The translations under genes and the position numbers were made by a program. The notes under the pieces are model-generated. The model ran no database searches. It was not told the DNA's origin and saw only the letters and a list, made by a program, of their open reading frames with translations. 64,000 nucleotides of DNA from Ignelater luminosus (lineage: Eukaryota; Arthropoda; Insecta; Coleoptera; Elateridae), in assembly GCA_011009095.1 (NCBI GenBank), contig VTPC01004760.1, positions 1 through 64,000 of the forward strand, in the 5' to 3' direction. Numbering within the stretch: position 1 is the stretch's first letter; every line of letters starts with the position of its first letter. Shown here piece after piece: positions 48,547-62,700 of this stretch.

Positions 48547-51150
48547 ACAGTCGAATCTATTTTCTCACATAATTAGATACAAACAACAAAAGCACCTTAA
48601 CGTTCTCAATTACCATTATATTTAATCCAAATTACTTTCAATGTAAAATTTATGCTGCGTCAGTGGCGCGACGTGAAATGAAACGGTAAATATGAAAATC
48701 AACAAACAATAAACAACAATTTTTAAAACCAAACTATAATAATTTACAACTAAAACAGGCTCACTTTATTATTATTCGAACCATCCCGTCTCCGACTTTT
48801 TAGAGCTAGTTAGTAGCCACACACTATTATTGTAAAGATTGAATTTCTTAGTTAACTTTTTTAATCTATTTTATCCTGCAAGAGTATTGTATACAATATT
48901 TTAAGAAATCAAAATGTTCATCAAATCAAAAGACTAAGAATCTTGACGTTTCAAGTTTGATATGCAACTCTATACTGAAAATTCTTCACCTGATAAAGAT
49001 TTTTGTTTTTGACAATTTTTAATAGAAAAAGTCTCAACAATCGTGAAAACCAAAACTCTTATTTATCAAGTTAAGGAAGGACCTTTATAAGGAGCAATCA
49101 TCATTTTTCCATAATCAAGATTTGACTAGACTGTTTCAGTTAAAATCTGATTTGATAGAACATTTAATACTGCAAGATATGCAAAAAAATGTAGATAAAT
49201 GAAAACAACACCTTTATCAATAACAAATTTTATTAATTTCCTCATGCGAGGTTTTTCTAATTTCTGTACAATTATTGCCTTATTGTTATGTGCATATGTT
49301 AAACGTTGTATTAGTCATACTATTCAAGTTATTTAATTATCTTACATGAAAATGATCCATAATTGTATATACAGTCACTACAAAGTCAGCGTTTAAGCTT
49401 CAGCGATCATAGTTATGCATACCATACGCACAGAGGTCAGTAATTAAACTCCCTGGAATTTCCTCTAAAACCAACTAACTCATGTGGTAATTATTATTGT
49501 TTGTACATTCACCGACAGATATTGCTGATTATTTTTTATTTTGAATTCGATTATAATAATCCATTTTAAAGTTCAACTACACCAACAGAAATAAATAGAT
49601 TAATATTAATACTTTCTGATACCTTTGCGTGTTCAATTTCCATTGGTCTCTTTGTTTACCCATAAAACGTTCGATACTTTATTGCACTATCATTTTTCAT
49701 ACTTACTGCCACCATTTTTCAACACTATATGCAACATTAAAGCCGATATGTACACTTTAGAAAAATAACCGGAATCCTGGAAATTACACAAAGATTTTAA
49801 GTACCTAGTTAAGCTCTATATAGCATGAGCACAATAATCTTGCTTTTTAAACAAACTATTTTAAGAATTTCAATTCAGTTATATGAGTAGAAGATTCCAT
49901 TTAACCTGGGATATTAAGATACCTCCATAATAATAGGAACACAGACAGTATACTTGAATCTTGTTAAGATAAAATCTTGCAATCATCTTTTAAAGAATAT
50001 TATGAAAAGCGACGTGAACTAGGCTGCATTGCATATTAGAGAGCCTGAGGTGAGATAACTGCGCTTTCAAGATACCCTGAATGTATGTGTATGTATAGTG
50101 TATATATAGCGTGAAATTAACATATTTCTATAGATAATGGTGACGGTAGTTCTTGCCATTTATAACTTAAATGGAAACAGGATATAAATTATAGGTTATA
50201 ATGTAATTTAATTTTTCTGTTTCTTGTTCTCCAAGAAATACTCTGAAATAAACTCCAAATACTCTTAGATTTATATTGTTATGATAATATACAGGGTATC
50301 TCAAATTCGAGTATTAACATTGAGATTGTTTTTCTCGATTGCTTTATGTTTAATATTAATTAGATTGATCTCTATAAGTTTACTTTTTTTCCAGACGAGC
50401 AAATCTCAATAAATCTGACTTTGGTGAAGGACACACTAGTTAAGAGTAGCAGTACTGGCCAAAACATGTAAGTTTACAAATGACTTAATTACTATATGTT
50501 CATATTTAGATTTTCATTCGAGTTAACTTTTTACTAACTTAATAGAACTAATATCATATTATTCAAAATTTCATTGTTTAAAACAGTTTAAAGCAACTTA
50601 ATTTAGTCAAGATCTATAATCGCATCTAAGACCGTTAGTTGGTTAGGCTGGTGCATTATAATTTTATATTGACGTTTTTAAAGCGCTGTATTTCTATGTG
50701 CATGACTGATTAAATATTTTATTAAGACACGCGGATTAACTCTTTTTTACTGACTGATCTACTACACCTTCAATTCCTCAGAGATATAAAATAATAAAAG
50801 TAGTAAGTACACGAGATCGCATGCTACTTGTTTCATAGAATTTTTCTTTTAAATGTCACAGTAAAATATTCTATTCATAATTTTCGTTAAGAGATAAATA
50901 CCTTCAGCTCTAATTGAACAGAAAAGCTCTAGCGTCCTGAAATAACCCGACAATTTGGATGTCACAGCCATCGTTTGGAAACGGATTGGATGTCCATACT
51001 GCAACGGGCCTCCTGCGGTCGGGTTTTAGTTTCCATTAACTTACTTAGAAGAGCTAGACAGAAACACGAATCAAGCTACTATCTGTAACGGGTCATCTAT
51101 CATAGATAAAGCTATCATCCATGAAAAGTTATAGTCAAGAAAGGAAGATC
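48547..51150. other. No recognised gene
   Basis: AT-rich. TACAGGGTATCTCAAATTCG at about 50291 resembles the tip of the MITE at 1407, but no matching right end is visible, so at most it is a solo terminus. Confidence 0.35.
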
Positions 51151-51159
51151 TATTGAAAC

Positions 51160-52560
51160 CAAGAATTCATTTAAGTATGTGCAAAGTCTCCCTCGAGTCT
51201 ATTACAAACAGCTCAAAGCACAACGCTCCCGGACTTGGTAAAATGTTTTAGATCGAGCCCCTTCTTTTCGCAGTCAAAAACAGTTTATTAAAAGCATTTG
51301 GAATGTCATAGTCATCCTCACTTCCAAAAACATGAATTTCTCTGAACCAACAAACTTTAGACCTGCTTTGTTAACTTGATGCCAAATTAATAAAACAAAT
51401 GATACATTACAGGTTATATTTGATTTTAAACACCACAATCTTCGTGTGTCTCAGTTTGGGTTGCTATTAGAAAATATCATCAATAACTGTTTTCCTTCAG
51501 TATGCATACTTCTGCTAAACTTTGTTGATGTCAGAAATCTCGATACTACCCGCTATTCTGATGTTCTCAAACAATGTCATTTCTGCAGTTTCAGTATTTT
51601 TCCATCTTCAAAGCTTCTTCGTTAAGTACAACTTCTATTATTTTCATCCCAGGAAATTCCATATGTACTCGTTCGCTAGATCAATTTGTTGATCATCATT
51701 GATCTGTTTGGGCCAATATAAAATTCGGCCCATTTTCAAAAGCTTTTTATTACAAATCACGAAACCAATACGAAATATTCCACTTTGATAGCTTTCAAAA
51801 AATTAAATACAAGTAAAATAAAGAAAAATTCTTAATTAAAAATCAAAATAAAATGATCATTTTATGACTTTATTGGTAGTGGTCGCACAAAGTCTCCGAT
51901 AGATGTACAAACTGTGATAACGCAAACGATACCATAAGCCCCCGGAGTGACGAATTTTATGCGTTCTAATCGTCAATAAAGAGATAGCTACAACTCGCTC
52001 TTTACGAGAATCAGGTAGTCAGTCTTTAAGAAATGATATATTTTGGTTCACTTTTGTCGATGCTGAAGAGTATCAAGCTAGCATTTTTAAAAGATCGGAC
52101 TCATTAATATTAGGGCTTTTTGCAAAAGGAAATGCCCGGGTGTAACAGCGCATAGATCTTGAAGACCTGTACTTGAGAGACAAAGAGGTTGTAAATCCAA
52201 AGATGCCTCTACCTGACAAAATGGTATAGTTTCTCATACATTAGAATTTGTTCACCGATAATATGCAAAAGATGTTTTTTTAAGAGTCTTGGTAATAGAT
52301 TAAAAAGTGCTTGGTGAATATAATTTGGAGAGCAGGTAATCTTCCTTCGTCTTTACAAAAATCTCGCTCTTGTTCTTCCAGTGGATTTCGTATTTGCCAG
52401 GCAAATGCTCTTTTGACCAATACGAATTTACAACTTTTAGACTTGGATTTGAGAGAGCTTACTGCAATTGTCCGTGCAACTTTTAATGGTCATTCTGTTT
52501 ATTGGATTTTACACAGTTTTCAAAGAAGCAATTTCTGTGGGTTCATTGACACTTAAATTT
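51160..52560 (+). pseudogene. Weak relic of a non-LTR retrotransposon (R1/I/jockey group)
   Basis: Two pieces suggest a badly decayed ORF2. A SKHNAPGLGKM string near 51215 resembles the start of the reverse transcriptase of this group (NSAPGPDGI). A frame at about 52400-52510 (LLDLDLRELTAIVRATFNGH) resembles the segment after the RNase H domain (LSRxxLRxLVGxLTGHC). Between them I see no intact reverse transcriptase box. The whole is saturated with stops. The call depends on short resemblances. Confidence 0.3.
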
Positions 52561-53945
52561 TAGCAACAAATGGATAGTGTATAGGTTCCTCTGAAATCCT
52601 AGATTGACTATGTAATTTATTATATCCAATTACTTTGTCATGCCCTTCCCTATTCTAAATAATAATAAAGTAACCATCTGAACCTAATCAGATCAACTTT
52701 GATGGTGAACAAACTTCAGGAAGTTTGTTTGATGTATTGCTGAGATTGCAGCCTCACAATCTAGGTATTTAAGGTGGTAGAAAAGGCTTAATACCGGCAA
52801 TACATTTGTAGTGAGTACAGTCAAATGAATGATTAATACTGTTTTATTACGTTCCAAATTTTCTATATATACATTTCTAATAAGTTGACACAACAATAAC
52901 AAATTTCAATAACTAGGTTAATAAAATCACAGTTCTGCAAATATGCAATTACAAATCTAGGTAACAATTCAAATCTAGTTTATCTTTTTACTGACTTATA
53001 CTATATTTTAATAGCATTATAGGAAGTAAGTTGAGGCAGTTTATTTATGTTGCGCTAATAAATTTGCAAACGCTGCTTGTTAGCTCATTGTTTCATTTAT
53101 GAAATGCAATTTAATAATAGTGACTGCATTTTTAATGTGTTGAAATGACCTTGATTTCTTTCTAGAAATTAATTTATGATGAAATATTTAATATGAAGAT
53201 TTAATTGTATAGGAACTTGGAATTATGTTTTAAATGAAGAAAATAATCTGTTTAATCTTGGATTAAACAGATGGAAACGAAAAAGCTGATAAGTGAAAGA
53301 AGAATTCCAAAGTTACTGGACAATACAAATACTTGCCTATGAAGGGTTTTGCTTGCAACGTAAGAAAAGTCTTCATTGCCAATATGGTTAGGTAATAAAT
53401 AAAAACAAGCACTCTTTGATGATACTTAGGTTCTTTCTGATTTGCTTTAAATTAGAAGGATTGCAAAAAAATACTCTCTGTAAGCCAAGTCAGGGTACTA
53501 AGCAGTAGTGTCAGATGTGAAATCAAATTAATGAAATATCTTGAAGTCTAAAATTTTGAATACCCCCAATCTTTTTGTTTACGAAAATCTTCCACGACTC
53601 AGTATAGTAAATCTTAAAGTCAATAGCGTCAATCACTTCCAATCATTTAACGAATTGAGTTTTACGTCTAAGGGCCGCTTTACAACAGACGGATAAACAT
53701 AGAATAACGCTATTTCAGGTATATATAAATGATAAAAAGTGACAATCGTCGAACAAATGACGAATTAGATATGTCATCAGATCAACTGAGTGTAAACTAT
53801 TCCATGGCAAATTGAAGAGATACCTGGAGTTTTCTTCCTCAGACAACTCTAATACTACTAGATTACTATAGCAAGTTTTGTCATATGCTTTGTTGTCATC
53901 ATAAAAATCTGATATTTATAAAGATATTTATAAAATTTGCAAAAT
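52561..53945. other. No recognised gene
   Basis: AT-rich. GGGCCGCTTTACAACAGACG at about 53671 could be a terminal repeat of the Harbinger element to its right, but no inverted partner was found before the second gap. Confidence 0.3.
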
Positions 53946-53949
53946 CAAA

Positions 53950-54330
53950 ATGACTGAAAATAAGGCTACAAAGGCAAGAGTTTCTGATTTTTCAGCTAAA
54001 AAAGCTAAAGTACTAGTTAATTTTAGTATGTGATTCAAGAAATAAAATCGGCAAGTTTTTAAAAATTTCATTTATGCATGCAATGTTCATAATATTATTT
54101 AAAAATCACACTATATTTTAAAAATTTAAAAGGAAGAGGCGTGGAATTCACCGAAAAAGACCCCAAGAAAAAGCGTTGCTACACTGAGAAGTTTTGTTAA
54201 GAAAATTGATAGCGAATCGGTCATTGCGTCTCAATTAAGCAACATCGAGGAAGAAGCCTTAGAAGTGATAGAAATAAGTGGCACAGGTAATGAAATCTGT
54301 TTGATTGCGATGCTGAAGACAATATACAAA
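53950..54330 (+). pseudogene. PIF/Harbinger second gene (Myb/SANT-like accessory protein) relic
   Basis: The plus-strand ATG at 53950 opens MTENKATKARVSDFSAKKAK, resembling the N-terminus of the Myb/SANT-like protein that PIF/Harbinger elements encode beside their transposase. After an AT-rich interruption with stops, a C-terminal-like segment follows (SPKKTPRKSVATLRSFVKKI, then SNIEEEALEVIEI) near 54155-54285. The core Myb region is missing. Its position, convergent with the transposase relic at 54620-55402, supports the assignment. Confidence 0.4.
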
Positions 54331-54619
54331 CACAAGATCTACAAAGGGAATTACTAACGCACTATCGGTCGTTATAGAGGAAACTAATGTAGATATTTTG
54401 AAATAGGACGAATGGAATCCTACTGCATTGAGGAAACCTTTTACTCCAGTTCTACCAATAATAACCTACAATCTTGAAAACCAACAAAACCAAAACCATC
54501 TTGTAAAAAACGGAAAGCAACTAAATACAGGCATGAGAATGAGATGACTCATAATGAGGAGAGGACTATTTACACAGATCTAGCCAAAAAGATTAACATT
54601 GCGTCGTCTTTTGTGTTTT

Positions 54620-55402
54620 TGAAGATGGTGCATTACGTCGGGATCATCGGAAAGAACCTCATGTTCTTTTTCGAGTGCTGTATTATGTATTACAACTGTA
54701 AAAACATTGATTACTTGTGATCCATTCAAAGATACTTTTATAGATAGAGAATTTATTGGAAAGTTTTTCTTCCTTATTTGTAACTCATTATAATAATCTT
54801 TTCTCGGCTAAACGAGTATTTAACAGAAACGTCAGTAAACATCTAGCACTTACAGCTGTAACCATAACCAATATCGCCTAATATTAAACTGTCGTCATAT
54901 TCTTGAGATTCAAGCTGTGTCTTAAACGAGAAATTGTTAAAAATGTTTTGGTCGTGTGTAAACCCTGGCCATCTGCACACGATATCTCTTATTCGTAGAT
55001 CAGTCAGATATGCACTGGACATTCCATGAAAACCACTCTTTCTTACATCTGTAATATTCCTCTTCATCACCACCGCACCGGGAGATTTTATTTCTATATG
55101 GGTGCAATCGTTCAATTACTTTCGGAAATCAATAAAATAAATATAATAATAAAATCAATAAAAATAATAATAAAACTTGTGATCTAGAATTCTCTTCTTG
55201 GCATGTATTCTGGTCGTAGATCAGCAATAGCTTCTGATACCTGTTTTATAATTACCCAAGCCGATGCTTCGCTGACACCACAAGAGTCTGTTACGTGTAC
55301 AAATGGGTTTAGTGACACTGAGGAATGACGTAGCATATAATAATATCGGTATGCCTTAAGAAACGACTTGCTCGGTTTTATCGGAGATTGGGCCGGGGTC
55401 AT
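54620..55402 (-). pseudogene. PIF/Harbinger (HARBI1-like) transposase relic
   Basis: In order on the minus strand are: HVTDSCGVSEASAWVIIKQV with EAIADLRPEYMP (55320-55190); then, after an AT-rich replacement of about 70 bp, NDCTHIEIKSPG (first catalytic Asp), RDIVCRWPGFTHDQNIFNN (second Asp) and LILGDIGYGY (55110-54850). Shifted frames then give YNELQIRK and FPINSLSIKVSLNGSQVI, followed by an HNTA segment (to about 54640). These are hallmarks of the DDE_Tnp_4 nuclease of PIF/Harbinger. Stops, indels and the internal replacement make it non-functional. Confidence 0.75.
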
Positions 55403-55834
55403 AGAGAGGCCTAACGGCAGAGTACAATAACGAAAGGATTATAATTTGAGAAGGCGTCAGTCTTAGTTGACTTTGACTTATATAAAAAAACAGCTGATCC
55501 TAAGACTGACCAACTGCTCCGGTCTACGGGATCGGCAATAGGGTCCTCCTGCGACAGCTGATCGATAACACAATACTTACTGAATAACTTTTATTTGTCT
55601 TCAGTGTGCAGGCGGAGTCCCACGGCAATTTCCCAAAGCTTTATGCTTCCTAAAACAGACCCTATCACGTGTATTGCCACGAACACACAACAATTAGAAT
55701 CATAACAAAACATACATTAACATATGTAATAGTCAATGAACAAATATGCACAAATTTGCAATAGCGAAACGAAAGTAAATACAAAACGAAACAATCAGGA
55801 AACATTAAGTTTTAGGTACAAACGTAAATACAAA

Positions 55835-56234
55835 NNNNNNNNNNNNNNNNNNNNNNNNNNNNNNNNNNNNNNNNNNNNNNNNNNNNNNNNNNNNNNNNNN
55901 NNNNNNNNNNNNNNNNNNNNNNNNNNNNNNNNNNNNNNNNNNNNNNNNNNNNNNNNNNNNNNNNNNNNNNNNNNNNNNNNNNNNNNNNNNNNNNNNNNNN
56001 NNNNNNNNNNNNNNNNNNNNNNNNNNNNNNNNNNNNNNNNNNNNNNNNNNNNNNNNNNNNNNNNNNNNNNNNNNNNNNNNNNNNNNNNNNNNNNNNNNNN
56101 NNNNNNNNNNNNNNNNNNNNNNNNNNNNNNNNNNNNNNNNNNNNNNNNNNNNNNNNNNNNNNNNNNNNNNNNNNNNNNNNNNNNNNNNNNNNNNNNNNNN
56201 NNNNNNNNNNNNNNNNNNNNNNNNNNNNNNNNNN
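55835..56234. other. Assembly gap (400 N)
   Basis: A run of exactly 400 N, the same size as the first gap, which suggests a placeholder length or a fixed scaffolding rule. Confidence 0.99.
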
Positions 56235-59200
56235 CTTGCGAGATTGTTCTTCTTAAGAACGTCGATAAATGTTCGATAGCTTACAAAATATATTTATAAG
56301 GTAAAATAAACTTACAGCTAAATTTTTAGTGAATCCCAATACGAAATAATTAAATCCAAATACCCTTTGCGATAGTTACATAATCACGTAGATGGATGCA
56401 GACACTTGCACATGCATAACGTTGGCTTTAAATTCACTATCACTATATACAAACGGCTATAGTAAACTCCGTCGCGCACTGGAGACGACGGGGGATTCCC
56501 AATGCTATGTATTGATATGTACAGATATACTTGATGGCAAGATACGGAAAATTTGTTTACGAGAATAATAACGACAACACCTTTTGGAGATTGTATAATC
56601 CAGTAACGAGACACTGACGATATCTTCCTGAAATCCAGGATAAATCTTTGTGTCCGATGTACTGAAGATGGCGACGCGCTTAAAATCCGAAATACTATGA
56701 TCGGGTCAGGTTAAACAATGAAACCTCTGTAGCTTTCTCCAAACTATTAGATTTCGCGACTTTAAAAATTCCCAAAGGGAAGATCTTCAGGTATTAGAGA
56801 ACGCGTTTTTGTCAAGAGCTCAAACTAGACTTTTTTGAAAAATCTCAAGTGAGAAGAGGCGTTAGACGGAAACCATCTTGCAGCGTTGTTTCCCCTCAAT
56901 AAAATGATTCGCGGTGATGATGGCAGAATTGCTTTTATTGGCAATCGCGGAGGGTAGAGAAACTTACTCGTTCCTACTTGTTTGACCACAAGTAACTGCC
57001 TCAAGCTAATTTGCATTTAGTGTCGAGAAGCTCGATTTATGTGTCTGCTGCATTGATATTAATCACAAAATTCTCGGAATAAGGAAAAATGAAAAAATAA
57101 AATAGAGATACATTTAATTTTTAAAAAAGTCGAACTTTGTTTAATCGCAGCAGAGGAAGCGAGAAAGGGACAGATATTTTATTTCTTGACTTTATTAAGG
57201 GCTAATAACATTTATCGAAAAAAGGAAAATTAAATATTTACAGAGATATAAAATGCGAAATACAATTTGCATCTTATAATTTCGGAACGGAATAATTTCT
57301 ATATATGTTACATTATTATAATAAATGATAAACGAAATTTAGCATAATGCTGACCGGAGAGATGATTATTAAATGATCTTAATAAGTCTCCTACTACAAG
57401 TAACATGATGCCTGTCGCATAAAGACATAATGTCAATAATAGTTTAGTGTAAGATTTTACAGCATGATTTCTTTGGGTTTAGGGCCTAATTACATTTTCT
57501 ATCTTATTAAGAAGCCTTTTATAAATGTATTTTTATTAATTCGAGATCTTCTAGAAAACTCCCAGTCATTTAATTTATCCAAATAACTCTGTTAACAGAA
57601 ACATGTATATGACCATTAGAGCATTTACTTGCATGCCGAAATAAAATTTAGCTTTTTCTAAATTTCTTTGGTTATCTAATTCAATTTATGCATTAGCGTA
57701 TTTCTTCGTCATCTTTATCATCCGAATCAAAAATGTTTATTTCACCTGCCGCTAACATTTTAAAAAGATAATTTGAAAAACAACATTGTGTATGCAATGT
57801 TACTATATTCTCGTTTTTATCTACTTATATATAAAATTCGATATTGCATCAGGACTCAAGATATATATAAAACCTTGAGGGCCAGAATTCGTATAGCACC
57901 AACGCAGAAAATTCTATAATTTCCGTAAAGATTCTCACCAAGGGGAATGGTTTGTTTTCGACAACTCGATTCAATTTTTATGCACAACCAAATTACAAAC
58001 AGACCTAGTATATCGAACTCTAAGAAACCTCGGTTAGTTTAGTTCTATCAGCAGTTAGGATTTGTTTTTTATATGTGTAGATGGATATGTTTTTAAAGAA
58101 CAAAAAAAGTAAAATTATATTTTCCAATTTTTTCTATATTATTTATCTTATCTACTTATTTTATCATTCAGGTTTGTTTCGAAATTACTTTATATTATCT
58201 CCAGATTTAGCGCCTACGTTATCCGATTCCTTCATTAAAATTTAATCAGCACTGTCTTATTGAAGATGTTACTTTATTTTTATGTTACCTAGTTTTCTTT
58301 TAAAACAAGAATTATTTATTAATTGGAAATACAAAGCTTTTCTCTATTTTTATTAAAAATTTCAATTTATTTTAAAATCATATAATTTGTCCACAGCAAT
58401 ATATTTATAACAAGAAGCTAAAAACTAGGATTTTGATTAAAAAAAAAATTGTTAATTATTTATAAAACTACTGATTTACTCAACTTATCTTACAGAAGTA
58501 AATTACTGATTACAATTTAACTTTCAGAAACAGTTTTACTTATTTAGACTTTTAATTCAAACTAACCAAACTGTTAAATGGTATAACCTCAGTTAGTCGG
58601 AAATTTAAATGAAATTGAATTAACTCTTCCATCAACCAAGATCTAAATTGAAAGGGACATACATTTTAGTGAAATTAATGTTAAACTACATATTTTATTG
58701 AAAAGTTAGCAGGAAACGCTATTTAACTCGTGGAAAGAGAATTAACTTGAAAGAAGGGAATGAATATATCTTTTATATATTTTGAATTGATTTCCTGAAC
58801 AAGATTTTACCTTTTTCCAGTGTTTGAACATAATTTTATATTCATGCCACGCACAGTGCGTGAGGTGCAATTCTTTAAATGGATTATTATAATACTGATA
58901 AATATCCGACAAAATCCTTTTACAAAATATGTTTGAAAAATTACAGAACAAAAGAGAAGATAACGCTTAAGAAATTAATACTGTAACTTTAATGTTATTG
59001 GTCTTTTGTCTTGTTTGGATGTGAAAAATTACACTAAAATAGTATTAAAGCAATGTAGCTAAGCTTTTGTTCCTTCTAGACATAATTTTAATAAATATTT
59101 CAAGAAACAACTGTTTAATCAATTTGTCTGACAGCTAATGACGTCAGCAGTGTTGTGCTAGTTCCGTAAGTAACCTTAGGTTGGAATTTTATTTTGCCTT

Positions 59201-60250
59201 ACATAAACTCAATAACATAAATTCATATTTAACAAGACCATAAAGTCTAGAATTAGCGTTAAATATTTGATAAATAAAAGTGAAAAAAAAAGAAACTTCG
59301 AGGATTATTTCCTCTCTCGTTTCCATGTTGCATTGCTTACTTCGCAACATATAATTCACACTCATCAGATTCTTTAAGTTAACTTAATCAAAAAGCTTCA
59401 TTTGAAACCCAAGCATTTTTTGACTAATAAGCACCTCATTCGCTGGTTGACTGTTTGAAACGCTAGTAGACTTCTTCAGGAACAAAAACTAACATCAAAA
59501 CAATTTTTTTCTTACAAAATAGGTTGAGTTTAATTATTAACGGTTGGTAGTTAATAATTACTTATTTTGCAAGAATCTTATAAAAATATCAGCGCTTCTA
59601 TCAGAGACAACTTGACAAGAAAACGAGGTAAGTCATTAGTTGTATTTCCCATTATTACATAATTTTTGAGATACCTAGTGTACCCTCTTAAGTATTTCAT
59701 TTTACATTTGTTGTCTTATTTCGGATACATATTTACTCTTGACTAACTTAACCTCGGTGTCATTTAAAGTATCTGTCTGTTTTTAATACTGTGATCACAG
59801 AATCACTCAACCATTCTTTACTTCCATGGACGGGATGTTGTAGAGAACATGCCTCGCGTCTCTAGTTGTCCTGGGATGAGCTACGGTGATTGAGGCTGGG
59901 TCAGAAATAGTGACTTTCTCTAAAGTAAATTTTCCTAGCTCTTCGGATGACACAGGTAATCGAGAAAGAAAAACTGGAGGTGACAACGCATTTGGTAGAT
60001 GGCCTTGCCTTCGGCTTGATGAAAGCAGTACTTACAGTAGAAATCTTCTTCTTTCCTATTTGGTGGAGATGCCACTGAAGTCCCTATTTCCGTAAGTATG
60101 TTGACCTAAATGGAAGATAGACCGAAAACTTTTCTTCAGCAAGTAGTAGATGTTTCCTTCTGCTTTTTGGTATAGAATGAGCTTTTCTCGTGATCTGATA
60201 CCCTATATAGTATGTGGTGCTAGCGAATCGGATCTTAGCCAAAGCATATT
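56235..60250. other. No recognised gene
   Basis: AT-rich, with a GC-elevated part at about 56390-57010 that contains only unremarkable open frames. A donor-like CGAG|GTAAGT at about 59626 has no clear partner acceptor. 59880-60250 is less AT-rich and may be the decayed 3' part of the retrotransposon that follows. Confidence 0.35.
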
Positions 60251-60259
60251 CTTGTTAGA

Positions 60260-62700
60260 GCATTAAGTAAAATGATAGATAGCGGGCAAGGGTTTGAGCT
60301 GATTATGCTGATACAGAGTTGTACGTTCCCATTCTGATGCTTTTGACAACAAGCCCGTGCACAGTTTGAAAAATTTGCTTGTTTCTGGTTTTGCTGATTT
60401 GGGTTCCCCAGATAGAGATGTCATATCATGGGTATGATGACACGGTCGTAGATCATGCAGAATGTAAAAGGTAGCCTGTCCCATTTCTTCTAATTTGTTG
60501 CTTCGGATTTTGCATAATATTCTTGGCTTTTGTTGTAACTTGGTGGGAATGGTGATCGAACTAGAGTTCACTATTGACGTGGATATTTCATTATCGTGAC
60601 CCTTGCTACTATTTGGTCATTTATCTTGACGACCATCTTTGGTACAATCTTTGGGAACACGGGTGACCACTGTTGTTCTTTTCTATTATTTGCGTAAAAT
60701 GCAGCTATGTCCACATAGACAATAGATTTGTCGTTAAAAAGGTGTTGACAGCAAAGTTCCATAGGGCTGAGCTTAGAATTCAACCCTGGAGACACCCTCG
60801 GACGAAACTTTTGGTAGCAACATCGTTAGGCGTTTTGCAAAGAATCAAGCGATTATTATGGAAAGCCACTAAAAATTGCTAAACACTCTACGACTCTATC
60901 CGCCTACAGAACTGCTGCATATCTAGTGTTCTGTGCTTGTACAGTTCCTAGTATTTCTCTATGGCTCAGATAGCGCTTTTGTCCTTTCGGAAACCAAATT
61001 AGTTGGGGTGATGTAGGATATCTTTTCCAATTTCAGTTATTAGGCGTTCCAAATAGTACCCTCAAAGACCGTTCTAATTTCAAGTAGGAGCGTTATAGGG
61101 AATGGATGTCGGATGGATCGTTTTCTGGTGCTTTTAGGATCGTTATCAATCTGCCCTTTTTTCAAGCCTGAAGAAAGTATTTTATTGTTAGGTAGTTTTT
61201 TCGGGTAAATTTATAGAAACTTCTCATTTTAATGCCAGCGTCGGGGCAAGAATTTTAAGTTTGACTCCATCTATTCCATCGCGGCCTGGTGGTTTTTATC
61301 TTTAATCTTGCCAAGGGCCAACAGAGCGTCTGCTTCTGTTATATTTGTATCTATTGCAAGAAACTTGATCTTATATCTCTGTAAGCTGGGATGTCTAGCA
61401 TTCTGTCATCATCAAGGAACTTTTTGTCTAGTACTGCCTAGAAAGAATCTTGCTGTTTTGTAGTATAGACATCTTCGATGCAGATGCTTGTTTGCACCGC
61501 TCTAGATTTGAGTTTTCTGGCTGTGTCCTTAGTGTTTGCCTCTAACTGGTCGTATATAAATTTTGCCCAGAACGTGTGACAGGTGCGCTAGGTCATATGT
61601 TTGAAGTGGGCTTTAGCTGTAGGGTATTGTTAGCACAAAATGCCAATCTTGGATGCCGTCAGCTAGCTGGCTTCTCTGGCTCTTTTTACTTTCTCGTTCA
61701 AGCGTATCGTTTTACCAGTGTAGTTTGCCCATGTGGGTCTTTCGATTATGAAGTACTGCCTCCATTATTTTTTGAAGTCTTCTGGTTGTCTATCGTTATC
61801 TCCAGCGGGCGCTTCAGGTCTTTTAACAGTTCTGCTGTTTGTCGAATCAATTCATTTTTTGAACGTGGTATGGTACTTGTGGTTCTTAAAAAGGAGGTCG
61901 CTAGTATCACGTTGTGATAGCTTTCTAGTTTGTGTTTCCGCACCTCCTAATGCAAAAAGGAGACGTACAATGTCTTCCTTTATTAGGCACTATAGCGCTC
62001 TCTTTTGTCCGTATAAATACTAATAATGCCATGTTTCAGCATTTGCATTTAGGTCACTCCAGAGTAAAGTGGTTTCATGTCTTGAACTACATGCAAATGT
62101 GGCTGTCCGGGCTGACTCAAGAAGCAGTTTTATTGCTTGGGTTAACTTATTGATTTTGATCATTAGGTACTTGTAGATTTTTTGCAGTTCTGGAATGTGA
62201 CAGGTATTCTTTTGCACCTGGAGGCATTTGTATCGAAACGATATGTATTTTGAAGTGATTGATCACTTCTTGAAACTGGAACGTGGCCAAGCCACTATTT
62301 GGGAAATTTGCTTTTAGGATTTGGGGTTTACAATTACTATTTGTAATTTATGTTTTTGGCTAAGCTACTGAGTCCCTTTGCGCATTCAGGGCATTATGTC
62401 ACGACATTCTAGTTAGAGTTTTATGTTTGTTTCTCTGACAGTTAATGCATCGCGCTTGATCTTGGTTCTGTATTGTGCGATTCAGCACACTTTTTGGGTG
62501 CAGATTCTTTTAGACAGTTCTAGACCAAATGCTCGTAATCTTGAAACACAACATCTTATTGCATGGCACATATCTGCTTCTATTTAGCATCTTTTTTCAG
62601 CGGAACGGGGATCTTCTGAGCACCTAGTGTAACGTTAGTTGATTTCTTTTCCTAACTTATATACAACCTTAAAATCTTCATTTGTCCAGTTCTTGTGACT
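60260..62700 (-). pseudogene. Non-LTR retrotransposon ORF2 relic (R1/I/jockey group)
   Basis: Minus-strand motifs run in order through changing frames. An endonuclease segment lies near 62200-62000 (LLLESARTATFAC, then the SDLNAN region). Near 61300 is KPPGRDGIDGVKLKIL, the start of the reverse transcriptase. Near 60980 is FGFRKDKSAI after a stop, then RGCLQG and LW for the PQG box (near 60800), YVDIAAFYA for the YADD box (near 60710) and a C-terminal frame to 60263. The two catalytic Asp residues of YADD have become V-D. Many stops and frameshifts show this copy is old. The next window to the right might hold its ORF1 and 5' end. Confidence 0.6.

Noticed and set aside
50291..50312. A second complete copy of the 1407-type MITE
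   Set aside because: Only about 20 bases at one end are similar and no inverted partner is visible.
50943..51027. Small hairpin RNA suggested by an AACCCGAC/GTCGGGTT inverted pair
   Set aside because: An eight-base pair around a 70-base unstructured loop is not sufficient evidence.
55736..56299. 187-codon frame across the second N run
   Set aside because: Same artefact of the gap.
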